This document shows, in pieces, positions 41,454 to 50,426 of a stretch of DNA of 64,000 bases. The stretch is from DASZMX01 sp035551475 (GTDB lineage Bacteria; Verrucomicrobiota; Verrucomicrobiia; Limisphaerales; Palsa-1400). The translations under genes and the position numbers were made by a program. Within the stretch, counting starts at the first letter, position 1, and every line of letters starts with the position of its first letter. A model generated the notes under the pieces. It was not told the DNA's origin, ran no database searches, and saw only the letters and a list, made by a program, of their open reading frames with translations. Location of the stretch: NCBI GenBank assembly GCA_035551475.1, contig DASZMX010000080.1, positions 5,248 to 69,247 of the forward strand, in the 5' to 3' direction.

Positions 41454-43955
41454 ATGCATAATAAATCATTATTGCAGAGCGCGGTCTCCCTGGCCGCCTT
41501 CCTCACCCTCGGCTCAAACGCGATGGCCAGCGAAGCTGACATCCACATCCCGGACTTGCGCGCCGTCAAGTTCGATGGTTTGGGCGGAGTCACCGGTTAT
41601 CAACTGATGTATTTCGGCATCCTGATGTGCGTCATTGGCGCCATTTTCGGGCTGCGCGCATACCAGCAAACCAAAGCCCTCCAGGTGCACCCCGCCATGG
41701 GTCACGTCTCCAACGCCATTTGGGAAACCTGTAAAACCTATCTTTTTCAACAGGGCAAATTCCTTTCCATTCTCTGGGTGCTGATCGCCGGGTGCATTTT
41801 CTTCTACTTTAAAGTCCTGGAAAACGAGTCGGTCGGCAACGTGATCGTCATCCTGCTCGCCTCGATCCTCGGCATTCTCGGATCGTACGGCGTCGCTTGG
41901 TTCGGCATTCGCATCAACACCACCGCCAATTCTCGCGCCGCGTTTTCCGCCTTGAAAGGCAACCCGTTCGCAACGCTCGGCATTCCCCTCCGTTCCGGCA
42001 TGAGCGTCGGGCTGTTGCTGGTGTGCGTGGAATTGTTCTTCATGATTTGCATCCTGATCTTTTTGCCGCGCAACCTCGTCGGGCCCTGCTTCATCGGGTT
42101 TGCCATCGGCGAATCACTTGGCGCCAGCGCGCTGCGCATTTGCGGCGGCATTTTCACCAAGATCGCCGACATCGGCTCCGATCTCATGAAAATCGTTTTC
42201 AAGCTGCCGGAAGATGATCCGAAGAATCCCGGCGTCATCGCCGATTGCACGGGCGACAACGCGGGCGACAGCGTGGGGCCCACGGCGGACGGCTTCGAAA
42301 CCTACGGGGTCACAGGCGTGGCGCTGGTGGCGTTTCTGGCTCTGGCCCTCGCGGGGAACCAAATTCTGTGCGCCACTTTGATCTTGTGGCTCTTCACCAT
42401 GCGCGCGCTGATGATTGTCACCTCACTGGTTTCCTATTTCTGCAACGAGGTCCTAAGCAAGGCCAAATACGGCGAGAAAAAAGATTTCGACTTTGAGGCG
42501 CCCCTGACGCACCTGGTCTGGATCACCTCGGGCGTTTCCATCCTCCTCACGTTTGCGGCGAGCTGGGTCTTGCTGGCCAAGCAAAAAGTCGCCGGCTCCG
42601 ATCTCGATCCCAATTTATGGTGGGTCCTTTCGTCCATCATTTCGTGCGGCACCGTCGCCGGCGCCTTGATCCCGGAATTCACAAAAATCTTCGTCAGCAC
42701 CACTTCGCGTCATGTGCGTGAAGTCACCAATTGTTCCAAGCACGGCGGCGCTTCCTTGAACATTCTTTCCGGGTTCGTCTGCGGCAACTTCTCTGCGTTC
42801 TGGATGGGGCTGGTGATTTTGCTGTTGATGTTCACGAGCGTCCTGCTGGCCACTTACTCCGGCTCGCCCATCGTCGCCCTGATGCCCGACACGTTCAAAT
42901 TCGCCGCGCCGATCTTTGCGTTCGGACTCGTGGCCTTCGGCTTCCTCGGGATGGGCCCCGTGACCATTGCGGTCGATAGTTACGGGCCGGTGACCGACAA
43001 CGCGCAATCCGTTTACGAATTAAGCCAGATCGAGCAAATCCCCAATGTCGCCGCCGACATCAAGGCCAAATTCGGTTTCACGCCGGATTTTGAAAACGCC
43101 AAGTATCAATTGGAAAAAGGCGACGGCGCCGGGAACACCTTCAAGGCGACCGCGAAGCCCGTGCTCATCGGCACCGCCGTCGTCGGCGCCACGACCATGG
43201 TCTTCGGCATCATCATTCTTTTGCAGAATCTTTTTGGCGATGTCATCAGCCATCTCAGCCTCGTCCAACCGGAGGTCATTCTGGGCCTGCTCATGGGCGG
43301 CGCGGTGATTTATTGGTTCACCGGCGCTTCGACGCAGGCGGTCGTCACCGGCGCCTATCGCGCAGTGGTCTATATCAAGGAGAACATGAACCTTAACGCG
43401 TCCACCGCCTCGGAGAAGGACAGCAAGGAAGTCGTCCGCATTTGCACCGTCTATGCGCAAAAAGGAATGTGGAACATCTTCATCGTCATCTTCTGCCTGG
43501 CGCTGGCGCTCTCGTTCTTTAACCCGTACTTCTTCATCGCCTATCTCGTGGCCATTGCCTTCTTTGGCCTCTTCCAGGCCATCTTCATGGCGAACGCCGG
43601 CGGCGCCTGGGATAACGCCAAGAAAATTGTCGAGGTCGACCTCCGCCAAAAAGGCACCGAACTCCACGCCGCCACCGTCGTGGGCGACACTGTGGGTGAT
43701 CCGTTCAAGGACACGTCCTCCGTCGCGCTCAACCCGGTGATCAAATTCACCACGCTCTTCGGCCTGCTCGCCACCGAGATCGCCGTCACCATGAAGAACA
43801 CCCAGCTCAAGCTCGGCATTGGCGCCTTCTTCCTGGTCGTGGCCTTGATCTTCGTTTATCGCTCCTTCTACGGCATGCGCATTCCCGAGGAGAAAACCAC
43901 GGTGGAAGCCACCGATCCCATTATCTTGCCCGGGCACAGTGTCATGGGCAAATAA
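41454..43955 (+). CDS. hppA: Membrane-bound ion-translocating pyrophosphatase (divergent)
   Basis: An 833-residue integral membrane pump driven by PPi hydrolysis, longer than the usual 660-770. An N-terminal signal-like segment ends in AMASEADIH. About 16 helices follow. Family motifs are present: PEDDPKNPGVIADCTGDNAGD (from 252), DSYGPVTDNAQSV, GAWDNAKKIVE and DTVGDPFKDTSSVALNP. In the first motif the canonical DVGADLVGKVE reads DIGSDLMKIVF, so the usual Lys and Glu positions become Ile247 and Phe249. The GNTFKATAK segment has Lys564, the residue marking K+-independent enzymes. Glu282 occupies the gate-type position. Whether H+ or Na+ is pumped cannot be settled. Confidence 0.92.
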   Translation: MHNKSLLQSAVSLAAFLTLGSNAMASEADIHIPDLRAVKFDGLGGVTGYQLMYFGILMCVIGAIFGLRAYQQTKALQVHPAMGHVSNAIWETCKTYLFQQGKFLSILWVLIAGCIFFYFKVLENESVGNVIVILLASILGILGSYGVAWFGIRINTTANSRAAFSALKGNPFATLGIPLRSGMSVGLLLVCVELFFMICILIFLPRNLVGPCFIGFAIGESLGASALRICGGIFTKIADIGSDLMKIVFKLPEDDPKNPGVIADCTGDNAGDSVGPTADGFETYGVTGVALVAFLALALAGNQILCATLILWLFTMRALMIVTSLVSYFCNEVLSKAKYGEKKDFDFEAPLTHLVWITSGVSILLTFAASWVLLAKQKVAGSDLDPNLWWVLSSIISCGTVAGALIPEFTKIFVSTTSRHVREVTNCSKHGGASLNILSGFVCGNFSAFWMGLVILLLMFTSVLLATYSGSPIVALMPDTFKFAAPIFAFGLVAFGFLGMGPVTIAVDSYGPVTDNAQSVYELSQIEQIPNVAADIKAKFGFTPDFENAKYQLEKGDGAGNTFKATAKPVLIGTAVVGATTMVFGIIILLQNLFGDVISHLSLVQPEVILGLLMGGAVIYWFTGASTQAVVTGAYRAVVYIKENMNLNASTASEKDSKEVVRICTVYAQKGMWNIFIVIFCLALALSFFNPYFFIAYLVAIAFFGLFQAIFMANAGGAWDNAKKIVEVDLRQKGTELHAATVVGDTVGDPFKDTSSVALNPVIKFTTLFGLLATEIAVTMKNTQLKLGIGAFFLVVALIFVYRSFYGMRIPEEKTTVEATDPIILPGHSVMGK

Positions 43956-43975
43956 GCACAGTCTTGTAGTTGCGC

Positions 43976-44009
43976 ATCAGGAGCCGGACCGCGGCTCCTG
44001 ATTTTTTTT
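43976..44009 (+). terminator. Intrinsic terminator of hppA
   Basis: A 10-bp perfect stem (ATCAGGAGCC/GGCTCCTGAT), extendable by one G-C pair, with a loop of about 7 bases. It is followed by eight T residues. It lies 20 bases after the pyrophosphatase stop. This is the clearest intrinsic terminator in the window. Confidence 0.9.
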
Positions 44010-44075
44010 GCCCTCATGGATTCCTATGAGCATTGCGCGTTTGCGCTGCGCGCGGCGCGCCCTTAGAATCGCCGC

Positions 44076-45923
44076 GTGCCCTTTTTAACGAGTTCCAAAA
44101 CGAAGCCGCAATACGATGTCATCATTGTCGGCTCGGGCGCGGGCGGCGGCACCAGCGCGTATGTGCTCGCGATGGCGGGCGTCAAAGTCCTCCTGCTCGA
44201 AGCCGGCCGCCGCTACGATCCGAGCACGGAGACGCCGATGTTCCAAACTCCCAACCAGGCGCCGTTGCGCGGAACCGGCACACCCGACAAACCTTTCGGA
44301 TTTCACGACGCCACTGTCGATGGCGGTTGGACGGTTCCCGGTGAACCCTATTTGACACGACATCAAAAGGGGTCCGCCGACCAATTTCACGTCGCCAAAG
44401 ATTGGGATATCTGGGGCTCGCAACAGGAGTGGTTTTGGTGGCGCGCGCGCATGCTGGGCGGCCGCACGAATCATTGGGGCCGCATTTCCCTTCGCATGGG
44501 GCCGTACGATTTCAAGCCGCGCGCGCGCGATGGCCTCGGGCTCGATTGGCCGCTCGAATATCACGACCTTGAGCCGTATTACGACAAAGTTGAATCGCTC
44601 ATTGGCGTTTGGGGAAGCAATGAAGGGCTGGAGAACACCCCCAACTCCGTGAACGGCACGTTGCTGCCGCCCCCTCGCCCGCACGTCGCTGAAATGCTCC
44701 TCAAAAAGCACGCCGCCACGCTCGGGATTCCCGTCATCCCGTCGCGCATGGCGATTTTATCGCAGAAATTAGACGGACCGCGCCTCGCCAAAAAATTGCA
44801 TCCGGGCAATCCCGCCGCGCAGAAAGTCCTCATCAAAGCCATGGACGCGCGCCTCGCCTGTTTTTGGGCGACGGACTGCGGACGCGGCTGCGCCATCAAG
44901 GCGAATTACCAATCCTCCACCGTCAATCTGCCCCCGGCGCTGGCCACAGGGAATCTCGACGTTGTCACTGACGCCATGGTGCGCGAGGTGAGCGTGAACG
45001 ATGAAGGCCGCGCGACCGGGGTCTATTATGTTGACAAGAAAACGAAGGAAGACCGCCGCGCCTCGGCCCGCATCGTCATACTGGCCGCCAGCGGCTGCGA
45101 GTCCGCCCGCATCCTGCTGAATTCCAAATCCGCGCGCTTCCCGAACGGCTTGGCCAATTCCAGCGGGAAAGTCGGCCGCTATCTGATGGACACCGTCGGC
45201 GCCGGCGTTTCGGGGCAAATTCCCGCGCTCGAAAACCTCGGCGGCTTCAACGACGAAGGCGCGACCATGCACGTTTACACGCCCTGGTGGCTTTATCAGG
45301 AGCAGGCCGCCGGCAAGCTCGATTTTCCGCGCGGTTATCACATTGAGAATTTCGCCCGGCGCTCCCTGCCCGGCTCCGGCTCGCTCGATTTTCTCGACAC
45401 GATGAACGGCGGCGTTTACGGGAAGCGGCTCAAGGCCGACGCCCGCCGTTACTTCGGCTCCATGATCAATCTTTCCGGCCGCGGCGAGATGATTCCCAAC
45501 GACCAAAGCTATTGCGAAATTGATCCAAACGTGAAAGACGCCTGGGGCATTCCCGCGTTGCGTTTTCGCTTCAAATGGTCCGACCACGAACTCAAGCAAG
45601 CCGAGCACATGCGCCGCACGTTTATCCAAGTCATTGAAACGATGGGCGGCAAAGTCCTGGGCCAATCCAAGACCGACCTGCGCAATCCCATTGCGCCCGG
45701 CGGCTCGATCATCCACGAAGTCGGCACCACCTGCATGGGCGCCGATCCGAAAAACACCGTTCTCGATCCACACTGCCGGGCATGGGATGTCCGCAATCTC
45801 CTGGTCTGCGACGGCGGTCCGTTCGTCAGCAACGCCGACAAAAATCCCACGCTCACCATCATGGCGCTGGCCTGGCGGTCGTGCGAACATCTCCTCGAAG
45901 ACATGCGCCAAGGAAACGTATGA
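44076..45923 (+). CDS. GMC-family oxidoreductase (large subunit type)
   Basis: A 615-residue FAD enzyme. The dinucleotide fold is YDVIIVGSGAGGGTSAYVLAMAG with VLLLEAGRRYDP. The flavin-attachment region is RARMLGGRTNHWGRISLR. The GMC C-terminal domain contains GGSIIHEVGTTCMGADP and CDGGPFVSNADKNPTLTIMALAWR. It resembles the flavoprotein subunit of gluconate/sugar dehydrogenases, which pass electrons to a c-type cytochrome. The start is GTG. Its stop overlaps the next gene's ATG. The substrate, probably a sugar or polyol, cannot be read. Confidence 0.92.
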   Translation: MPFLTSSKTKPQYDVIIVGSGAGGGTSAYVLAMAGVKVLLLEAGRRYDPSTETPMFQTPNQAPLRGTGTPDKPFGFHDATVDGGWTVPGEPYLTRHQKGSADQFHVAKDWDIWGSQQEWFWWRARMLGGRTNHWGRISLRMGPYDFKPRARDGLGLDWPLEYHDLEPYYDKVESLIGVWGSNEGLENTPNSVNGTLLPPPRPHVAEMLLKKHAATLGIPVIPSRMAILSQKLDGPRLAKKLHPGNPAAQKVLIKAMDARLACFWATDCGRGCAIKANYQSSTVNLPPALATGNLDVVTDAMVREVSVNDEGRATGVYYVDKKTKEDRRASARIVILAASGCESARILLNSKSARFPNGLANSSGKVGRYLMDTVGAGVSGQIPALENLGGFNDEGATMHVYTPWWLYQEQAAGKLDFPRGYHIENFARRSLPGSGSLDFLDTMNGGVYGKRLKADARRYFGSMINLSGRGEMIPNDQSYCEIDPNVKDAWGIPALRFRFKWSDHELKQAEHMRRTFIQVIETMGGKVLGQSKTDLRNPIAPGGSIIHEVGTTCMGADPKNTVLDPHCRAWDVRNLLVCDGGPFVSNADKNPTLTIMALAWRSCEHLLEDMRQGNV

Positions 45924-46567
45924 GCGAAGAATCTTTTCCACCCCGCCTCAGCCGCCGCGAAGCACTTCGCTGGGTGGCGGTTGCCACCGCCTCCACCGCG
46001 TTTTTTTCCGGCGCCGCCTTTTCCGCCGGCGCCGCGCCCAAAACCGCGCAACCTTACGGAACCGATCCGCTGCTTAACGACACCTACGATCCCGGCGCCT
46101 TCTGGCCGCTCACGCTGGACGCCGCCCAGCGCCGCACCCTCGTCGCGGTCTGCGATCTCATCATTCCAGCCGACGAAAAGTCTCCCGCCGCCTCGCACGT
46201 CGGCGTGCCGGATTTCATCGACGAATGGATCAGCGCGCCCTACCCTTCGCAACAAGCGCACCGCCCTGTTGTGCTTGAGGGCTTGAAGTGGCTGGACGAA
46301 GAAAGCCGGCGCCGCTTTGGCAAACTTTTCCACGAACTAACCGTCACTCAGCAAAGCGAAATCGCGGATTTGGTTTGCGCCGTCGAACCCAAGGACCCTT
46401 CCCTTCGCCACATGTCCCGCGCCTTTGCGTTGCTGCGTTCGCTGACCGTCGGCGGATACTACACGACGCCCGCCGGCCTCAAAGATCTTGGTTTCGTCGG
46501 CAACGTCGCCCTGCCCGCCTTTCCCGAAGCCCCGCGCGAAGTCCTGCAAAAACTAGGCTTGACTTAA
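45920..46567 (+). CDS. Gluconate 2-dehydrogenase subunit 3-like protein with Tat signal
   Basis: A 215-residue small subunit. A twin-arginine signal (LSRREALRWVAVATASTAFFSG) is followed by the family core (LDAAQRRTLVAVCDLIIPADEKSPAASHVGVPDFIDEWI and a helical region ending VGGYYTTPAGLKDLGFVG). In characterised enzymes the Tat-carrying subunit escorts the folded flavoprotein to the periplasm. It is coupled to the GMC gene by ATGA. The cytochrome subunit that usually completes such complexes is not adjacent. Confidence 0.9.
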   Translation: MSEESFPPRLSRREALRWVAVATASTAFFSGAAFSAGAAPKTAQPYGTDPLLNDTYDPGAFWPLTLDAAQRRTLVAVCDLIIPADEKSPAASHVGVPDFIDEWISAPYPSQQAHRPVVLEGLKWLDEESRRRFGKLFHELTVTQQSEIADLVCAVEPKDPSLRHMSRAFALLRSLTVGGYYTTPAGLKDLGFVGNVALPAFPEAPREVLQKLGLT

Positions 46568-46873
46568 AGCGGCCGGCGCGCCCGGGGTCTGGTAGCCTTC
46601 GATCAATTCCTTGATGCGTTGCGCGTCGCCCTTGCGATGGCCGTGGCTTTCGATCGGATCAGTCCCGCCCGAGGATTCGATGCGAATGTCCGACCACACG
46701 AGGCCGGTCTTGATGCGCACCGACGCCACCTTTTGGATGCTGATGCTCTCCTCGTCCTTGCTGAACCACGACCGTTTGCGCCGCAACACCGCCCGCTCGC
46801 TCACTTCGATGACCGTGGGAAAAAGCAGGTTTCCTTTCGTCCACCGGCTGGCCTGAAACGTCTCGATTGGCAT
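46553..46873 (-). CDS. Small PH-like domain protein
   Basis: A 106-residue protein. The pattern of GNLLFPTVIEVSERAVLRRKRSWFSKDEESISIQKVASVRI followed by SDIRIESSGGTDPIESHGH matches bacterial pleckstrin-homology (bPH) domains. The last 30 residues form a helix and a loose tail. No membrane helix is present. It is cytoplasmic and of unknown function. Its end overlaps the convergent oxidoreductase subunit by 15 bases. Confidence 0.65.
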   Translation of the reverse strand: MPIETFQASRWTKGNLLFPTVIEVSERAVLRRKRSWFSKDEESISIQKVASVRIKTGLVWSDIRIESSGGTDPIESHGHRKGDAQRIKELIEGYQTPGAPAALSQA

Positions 46874-46910
46874 GGGCAAATTAAGACTCCGCCCCGGCGC
46901 ACAAGCAAGA

Positions 46911-47405
46911 TCAGAGCGTGGCGATTTTGCGCAAAGTCGCGCTGGTCGATTTTCCCGGAACACCCGGCAAAATCACAATCTTGCACCCCTCCGCTTCCAA
47001 CATCCGGCGCTCGTCCTGGTTGATGGTTTCCAAAGTGTAATCGCCGCCCTTGGCGTAAAGATCGGGTTTGAGGGCGAGCAAAAACGCCCGCGCATCGCGC
47101 TCGGGAAAAATATGCACGGCATCGACCGATTCCAGCGCCGCCAGCACGTCCGCCCGGTCTTTCTCGTTATTGACAGGCCGATCGGCGCCTTTCAGCGCTT
47201 TCACATTTTGATCGCTCGTCACGCCCACGACCAGGGCGTCGCCCTGCTGCCGCGCGGCTTGCAGGTAAGTGACATGCCCCGTGTGCAAAATATCGAAGCA
47301 GCCGTTGGTCGCCACCAGCTTGCGCCCCGCCTCGCGCAACCCGTCGCGCCACGCCAAAAGCTGCGGCAAACTCATCACTTTCGCCTCGAAATTCATGGCC
47401 GCCAT
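46911..47405 (-). CDS. D-glycero-beta-D-manno-heptose 1-phosphate adenylyltransferase-type enzyme
   Basis: A 164-residue nucleotidyltransferase of the RfaE2/HldE-C type. The HxGH-like site is visible in LVATNGCFDILHTGHVTYLQAAR, with VGVTSDQNVKALKG and DLYAKGGDYTLETI. The C-terminal KSTSATLRKI is the family ending. It would activate heptose phosphate for LPS core synthesis. The kinase half of HldE is not adjacent, so it is a stand-alone domain. Starts at 47405 and 47396 are both possible. Confidence 0.9.
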   Translation of the reverse strand: MAAMNFEAKVMSLPQLLAWRDGLREAGRKLVATNGCFDILHTGHVTYLQAARQQGDALVVGVTSDQNVKALKGADRPVNNEKDRADVLAALESVDAVHIFPERDARAFLLALKPDLYAKGGDYTLETINQDERRMLEAEGCKIVILPGVPGKSTSATLRKIATL

Positions 47406-47465
47406 AGTGCCCAATTCACGCCGCGGATTGCAACCTTCCTTCCGCGGCTGTACAGTGGGCGCGTT

Positions 47466-48365
47466 ATGATTTTAACCGGCATTGGCGATGAAGCGGGCGC
47501 GGCGCTGGACGCTCAAATCAAGGCCACCCTCGCGCTCGGGTGGCGTCACCTGGAAATGCGCATGGTGGAAGTTCCGGGCTTTCCCAAGGGCAACCTGCAC
47601 GACATTCCTGAGGCTGCCTTCGCCCAGGTCGCGGAGCAGCTCCAGGCCGCCGGCCTCCAGGTTTACTGCTTCGGCTCCGCCATTGCCAATTGGTCCAAAA
47701 AAATCTCGGACCCTTTTGACGACACGCTCGCGGAGGTGCGCCGCTGCATCCCTCGCATGCAGCGCCTCAACACCCGCCTCGTGCGCATCATGAGTTTCAA
47801 GCCCGGCGACACGGAAGATGACATTCCGCAGGAAGTTTTCCGGCGCGTCGGCGAAATCACCCGCATGTTTCTGGACGCCGGTTTGCAGCCGGTGCACGAG
47901 AATTGCATGAATTACGGCGGCATGAGCTGGCGCCACGCCGAACGCCTCCTCGCCGCCTGCCCCGGTTTGCAATGGGTGTTTGACACCGGCAACCCCGTGT
48001 TCAATCCCGACCGCTCCCAACCCCGCCCTTGGCCGCGCCAGGACCCCTGGGAATTCTGGGAGCATCTCCGCGATCACGTCGCGCACATCCATGTCAAGGA
48101 TGCGATATTCGTGCCCGCGAAAAACGATTGCGATTACACTTATCCGGGAGAAGGCGCCGCGCGCGTGCGCCAAATTTTGCAGGATGCCTGCCGCCGGGGT
48201 TATGATGCGGGAATCTCCATCGAACCGCATCTCGCGGCCGTTTTTCACGATGCCCACGCCACGACCGCCGCGGGCAGCGCGTTTGAAAGCTACGTTGGGT
48301 ACGGCCGCCGGCTCGAGGCCATGCTGCGCGAAATCCAGGCCGAAATTCCCGCCGCCTGCCTCTAG
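47466..48365 (+). CDS. Sugar phosphate isomerase/epimerase (xylose isomerase-like TIM barrel)
   Basis: A 299-residue protein with the AP endonuclease 2/xylose isomerase-like barrel. It starts MILTGIGDEAGAALDAQIKA and shows metal ligands typical of the family: PVHENCMNYGG, VFDTGNPVF, HIHVKDAIF and GYDAGISIEPHL. Such proteins isomerise or epimerise sugars or act in inositol-type catabolism. The substrate is unknown. It is divergent from the adenylyltransferase and ends 4 bases into the STAS gene on the other strand. Confidence 0.88.
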   Translation: MILTGIGDEAGAALDAQIKATLALGWRHLEMRMVEVPGFPKGNLHDIPEAAFAQVAEQLQAAGLQVYCFGSAIANWSKKISDPFDDTLAEVRRCIPRMQRLNTRLVRIMSFKPGDTEDDIPQEVFRRVGEITRMFLDAGLQPVHENCMNYGGMSWRHAERLLAACPGLQWVFDTGNPVFNPDRSQPRPWPRQDPWEFWEHLRDHVAHIHVKDAIFVPAKNDCDYTYPGEGAARVRQILQDACRRGYDAGISIEPHLAAVFHDAHATTAAGSAFESYVGYGRRLEAMLREIQAEIPAACL

Positions 48366-48685
48366 ACCTTCACCAAATCCAGATGCTGATCGAGCCGCGT
48401 GAACACAAAGGTGCGATGCACATTGGCGTCGCTGTAATTCAGCCGCAGTCTGCCGCCGCCGCGCTGCGTGGATTTGAAGACGGCTACGATCATGTTCAGC
48501 CCCACCGAATCCACCATGCGGGCCTCCCGCAAATCCAATTCCACGTTCCGCCACGGCCGGCCTTCGTCGCGCGCCGCCTGCAACAAGGCCGCGATGGCCT
48601 GGGCTGAGGCCGTGTTGCCGCTGGTCAGGTCGCCGCGCAAACGCAGCGTCAAGACTTTTTTCTCCGCATCCACAATTTGTTCCAT
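48362..48685 (-). CDS. STAS-domain anti-sigma-factor antagonist
   Basis: A 107-residue single STAS domain. The motif ARMVDSVGLNMIVAVFKST carries the Ser of the DSxG site that is phosphorylated in SpoIIAA and RsbV. Secondary structure order matches the family (LTLRLRGDLTSG at the N-terminus). It lies 15 bases after the large receiver-phosphatase-kinase gene on the same strand. Phosphorylation and dephosphorylation by that protein would set its activity. The sigma factor or other final target is not in view. Confidence 0.92.
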   Translation of the reverse strand: MEQIVDAEKKVLTLRLRGDLTSGNTASAQAIAALLQAARDEGRPWRNVELDLREARMVDSVGLNMIVAVFKSTQRGGGRLRLNYSDANVHRTFVFTRLDQHLDLVKV

Positions 48686-48700
48686 GCTGGGCCTTGATTT

Positions 48701-50266
48701 TTAAATCACGTTAAAATCCATCGTCACACTCGCGCCTTGCTGCTCAAACTTCACCGCTTTCGGCAGCCGCTTGATCAATTGCAGGCCGAAATGGTCGCGC
48801 GCAATCGCCTCCACCGGCTCTTCGCCGTTCAAATATTCCTGGTGTCCCGGCCCCGGGTCGCGCACCCATGCCCGCAATAAATTGTCCCGCCGCCGATAGC
48901 CGATTTGGAACGACGCCGGATATTGCGGGCAATCCCGGCACCCGTGCTCCAGGGCATTGAGCACCGCCTCGCGCGAGGCCAGCATCAAATCGTGCTCCAC
49001 CGTCGCCGGCAAATCCGGCAGCGCGAGCCGCAGGCTGCGCCGCCATAAATCCATCCATTCATCGATCTTCCCAATGTCATCCAACTCGTATTCCTCCAGC
49101 ACCAGCGGATGAAAAGCCGCCGGGTCGCTCTGGCCCAGCAAATCAATCCGCGCCAGCAAAACATCATCGTCGGCGCCGTCCAGCAGCGGAAAATCCGTCC
49201 CGTTCGCCTTGCTTTGCTGCCAGCAATACGCGAGCGTCAACGGGTGCACCGTGCGCTCGTAGGCGAGGTCTTCCAATCCATCCGTCCACATCAGAATCGA
49301 TCCGCCCTCGGCAATCCCGTAAGTCATCGCGGAAATGGAAGCCTCGGGAAACCAGCCCAGCGGTGAGCCGCCCGAGTCGCCGAGCCGCCGCGCAAATCCG
49401 CCCGGCATCAAATACACCGGCGCCGGCGCGCCGCTCGTCAGCGCCGTCGCCGTGCGCTCTTCAAAATCCACCGACACCGCGCTCGCGCTGAGGGAGACGT
49501 CCTTGGTCGCGCCCACCAGCTTGAAGCGCTCCTCTTTTTTCCATTCATCCACGAGGAACTGGTTGAAAAACTGGAAGATTTTTCCAATCGGCGCCCCGCG
49601 CTCCAACATGCCCCGCACGATGCCCTGGAAATACGCCGAGATGTAAGCCGCCTGCAAATCGTGGCCGGAAACGTCTGTCAAGAGAAAGAAATAGCGGGCG
49701 GACGTCAATTGCAAATGGCTGAAAAAATCCCCGCCCGCCTCCAGCTTGGGATGAAAATACAAATCCACCACCGCTTTGTCGCCCACCGGGCTGGAATTAA
49801 GCATCCACCGTTGCGCGCGGCCCAGGTCCTCCACCGCCGAAGTCATCCGCGTCACCTGCCGCTCTTTCCGCGTCCGCGCCACCGCTTTGTCAATCGCCAC
49901 CCGCAGCCGTTTCGGATCCACCGGCTTGTCCAGGAAATCCGCCGCGCCGCCGCGAAAGGATTCCGCAATCACCGACGCCTGTCCGTCCCCTGTCAAAAAC
50001 ACCGTGGCCAGGCTGGCGTCGTGCTCGCGAATCCAGGCCAGCAAATCAAGGCCCGATTGCTCGGGCATCCGATAATCGGTCAGCACGCACTCAAACGTCG
50101 CCGGATCGCGCGTCTGCAGAATGGCGACCGCCTGCTCCACGCCGTCCGTGCCAATGGCGTCGAAGCCCCAGCGTTTGAGGATGTTCATCAAAAACTCGCG
50201 GCTCACGATGTCGTCTTCGACCACCAGCAGCCGCGCGCTCGTCAAATTATTTTCCGCTCCGCGCAT
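48701..50266 (-). CDS. Receiver-PP2C phosphatase-HATPase fusion regulator
   Basis: A 521-residue three-domain protein. Residues 1-130 form a receiver with Asp64 (CVLTDYRMPEQSG) and Lys in FLDKPVDPKR. Residues about 160-350 form a SpoIIE/RsbU-type PP2C phosphatase (LEAGGDFFSHLQL, TDVSGHDLQAAYISA, ILMWTDGLEDLA). Residues about 395-521 form an RsbW-like ATPase (ASREAVLNALEHG, VRDPGPGHQEY, HFGLQLI). One chain thus holds both the phosphatase and the kinase that normally oppose each other on a STAS protein. The next gene encodes that STAS protein. AGGA just before the ATG serves as ribosome-binding site. Confidence 0.93.
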   Translation of the reverse strand: MRGAENNLTSARLLVVEDDIVSREFLMNILKRWGFDAIGTDGVEQAVAILQTRDPATFECVLTDYRMPEQSGLDLLAWIREHDASLATVFLTGDGQASVIAESFRGGAADFLDKPVDPKRLRVAIDKAVARTRKERQVTRMTSAVEDLGRAQRWMLNSSPVGDKAVVDLYFHPKLEAGGDFFSHLQLTSARYFFLLTDVSGHDLQAAYISAYFQGIVRGMLERGAPIGKIFQFFNQFLVDEWKKEERFKLVGATKDVSLSASAVSVDFEERTATALTSGAPAPVYLMPGGFARRLGDSGGSPLGWFPEASISAMTYGIAEGGSILMWTDGLEDLAYERTVHPLTLAYCWQQSKANGTDFPLLDGADDDVLLARIDLLGQSDPAAFHPLVLEEYELDDIGKIDEWMDLWRRSLRLALPDLPATVEHDLMLASREAVLNALEHGCRDCPQYPASFQIGYRRRDNLLRAWVRDPGPGHQEYLNGEEPVEAIARDHFGLQLIKRLPKAVKFEQQGASVTMDFNVI

Positions 50267-50426
50267 ATATCCTATAAATGGCCCGCCACCTCCTTGTGAT
50301 CGGCGCCATCGCCAAGATTCTTAAGCGTCAATTATATACGGGGCTGGCCGCCGCCTTTGCAAAAAATGGCCAGCCTTTGCCAATCTGCGGAAAGCGCCCC
50401 GGCGGCGCCATGACTAAGGTCACGGC

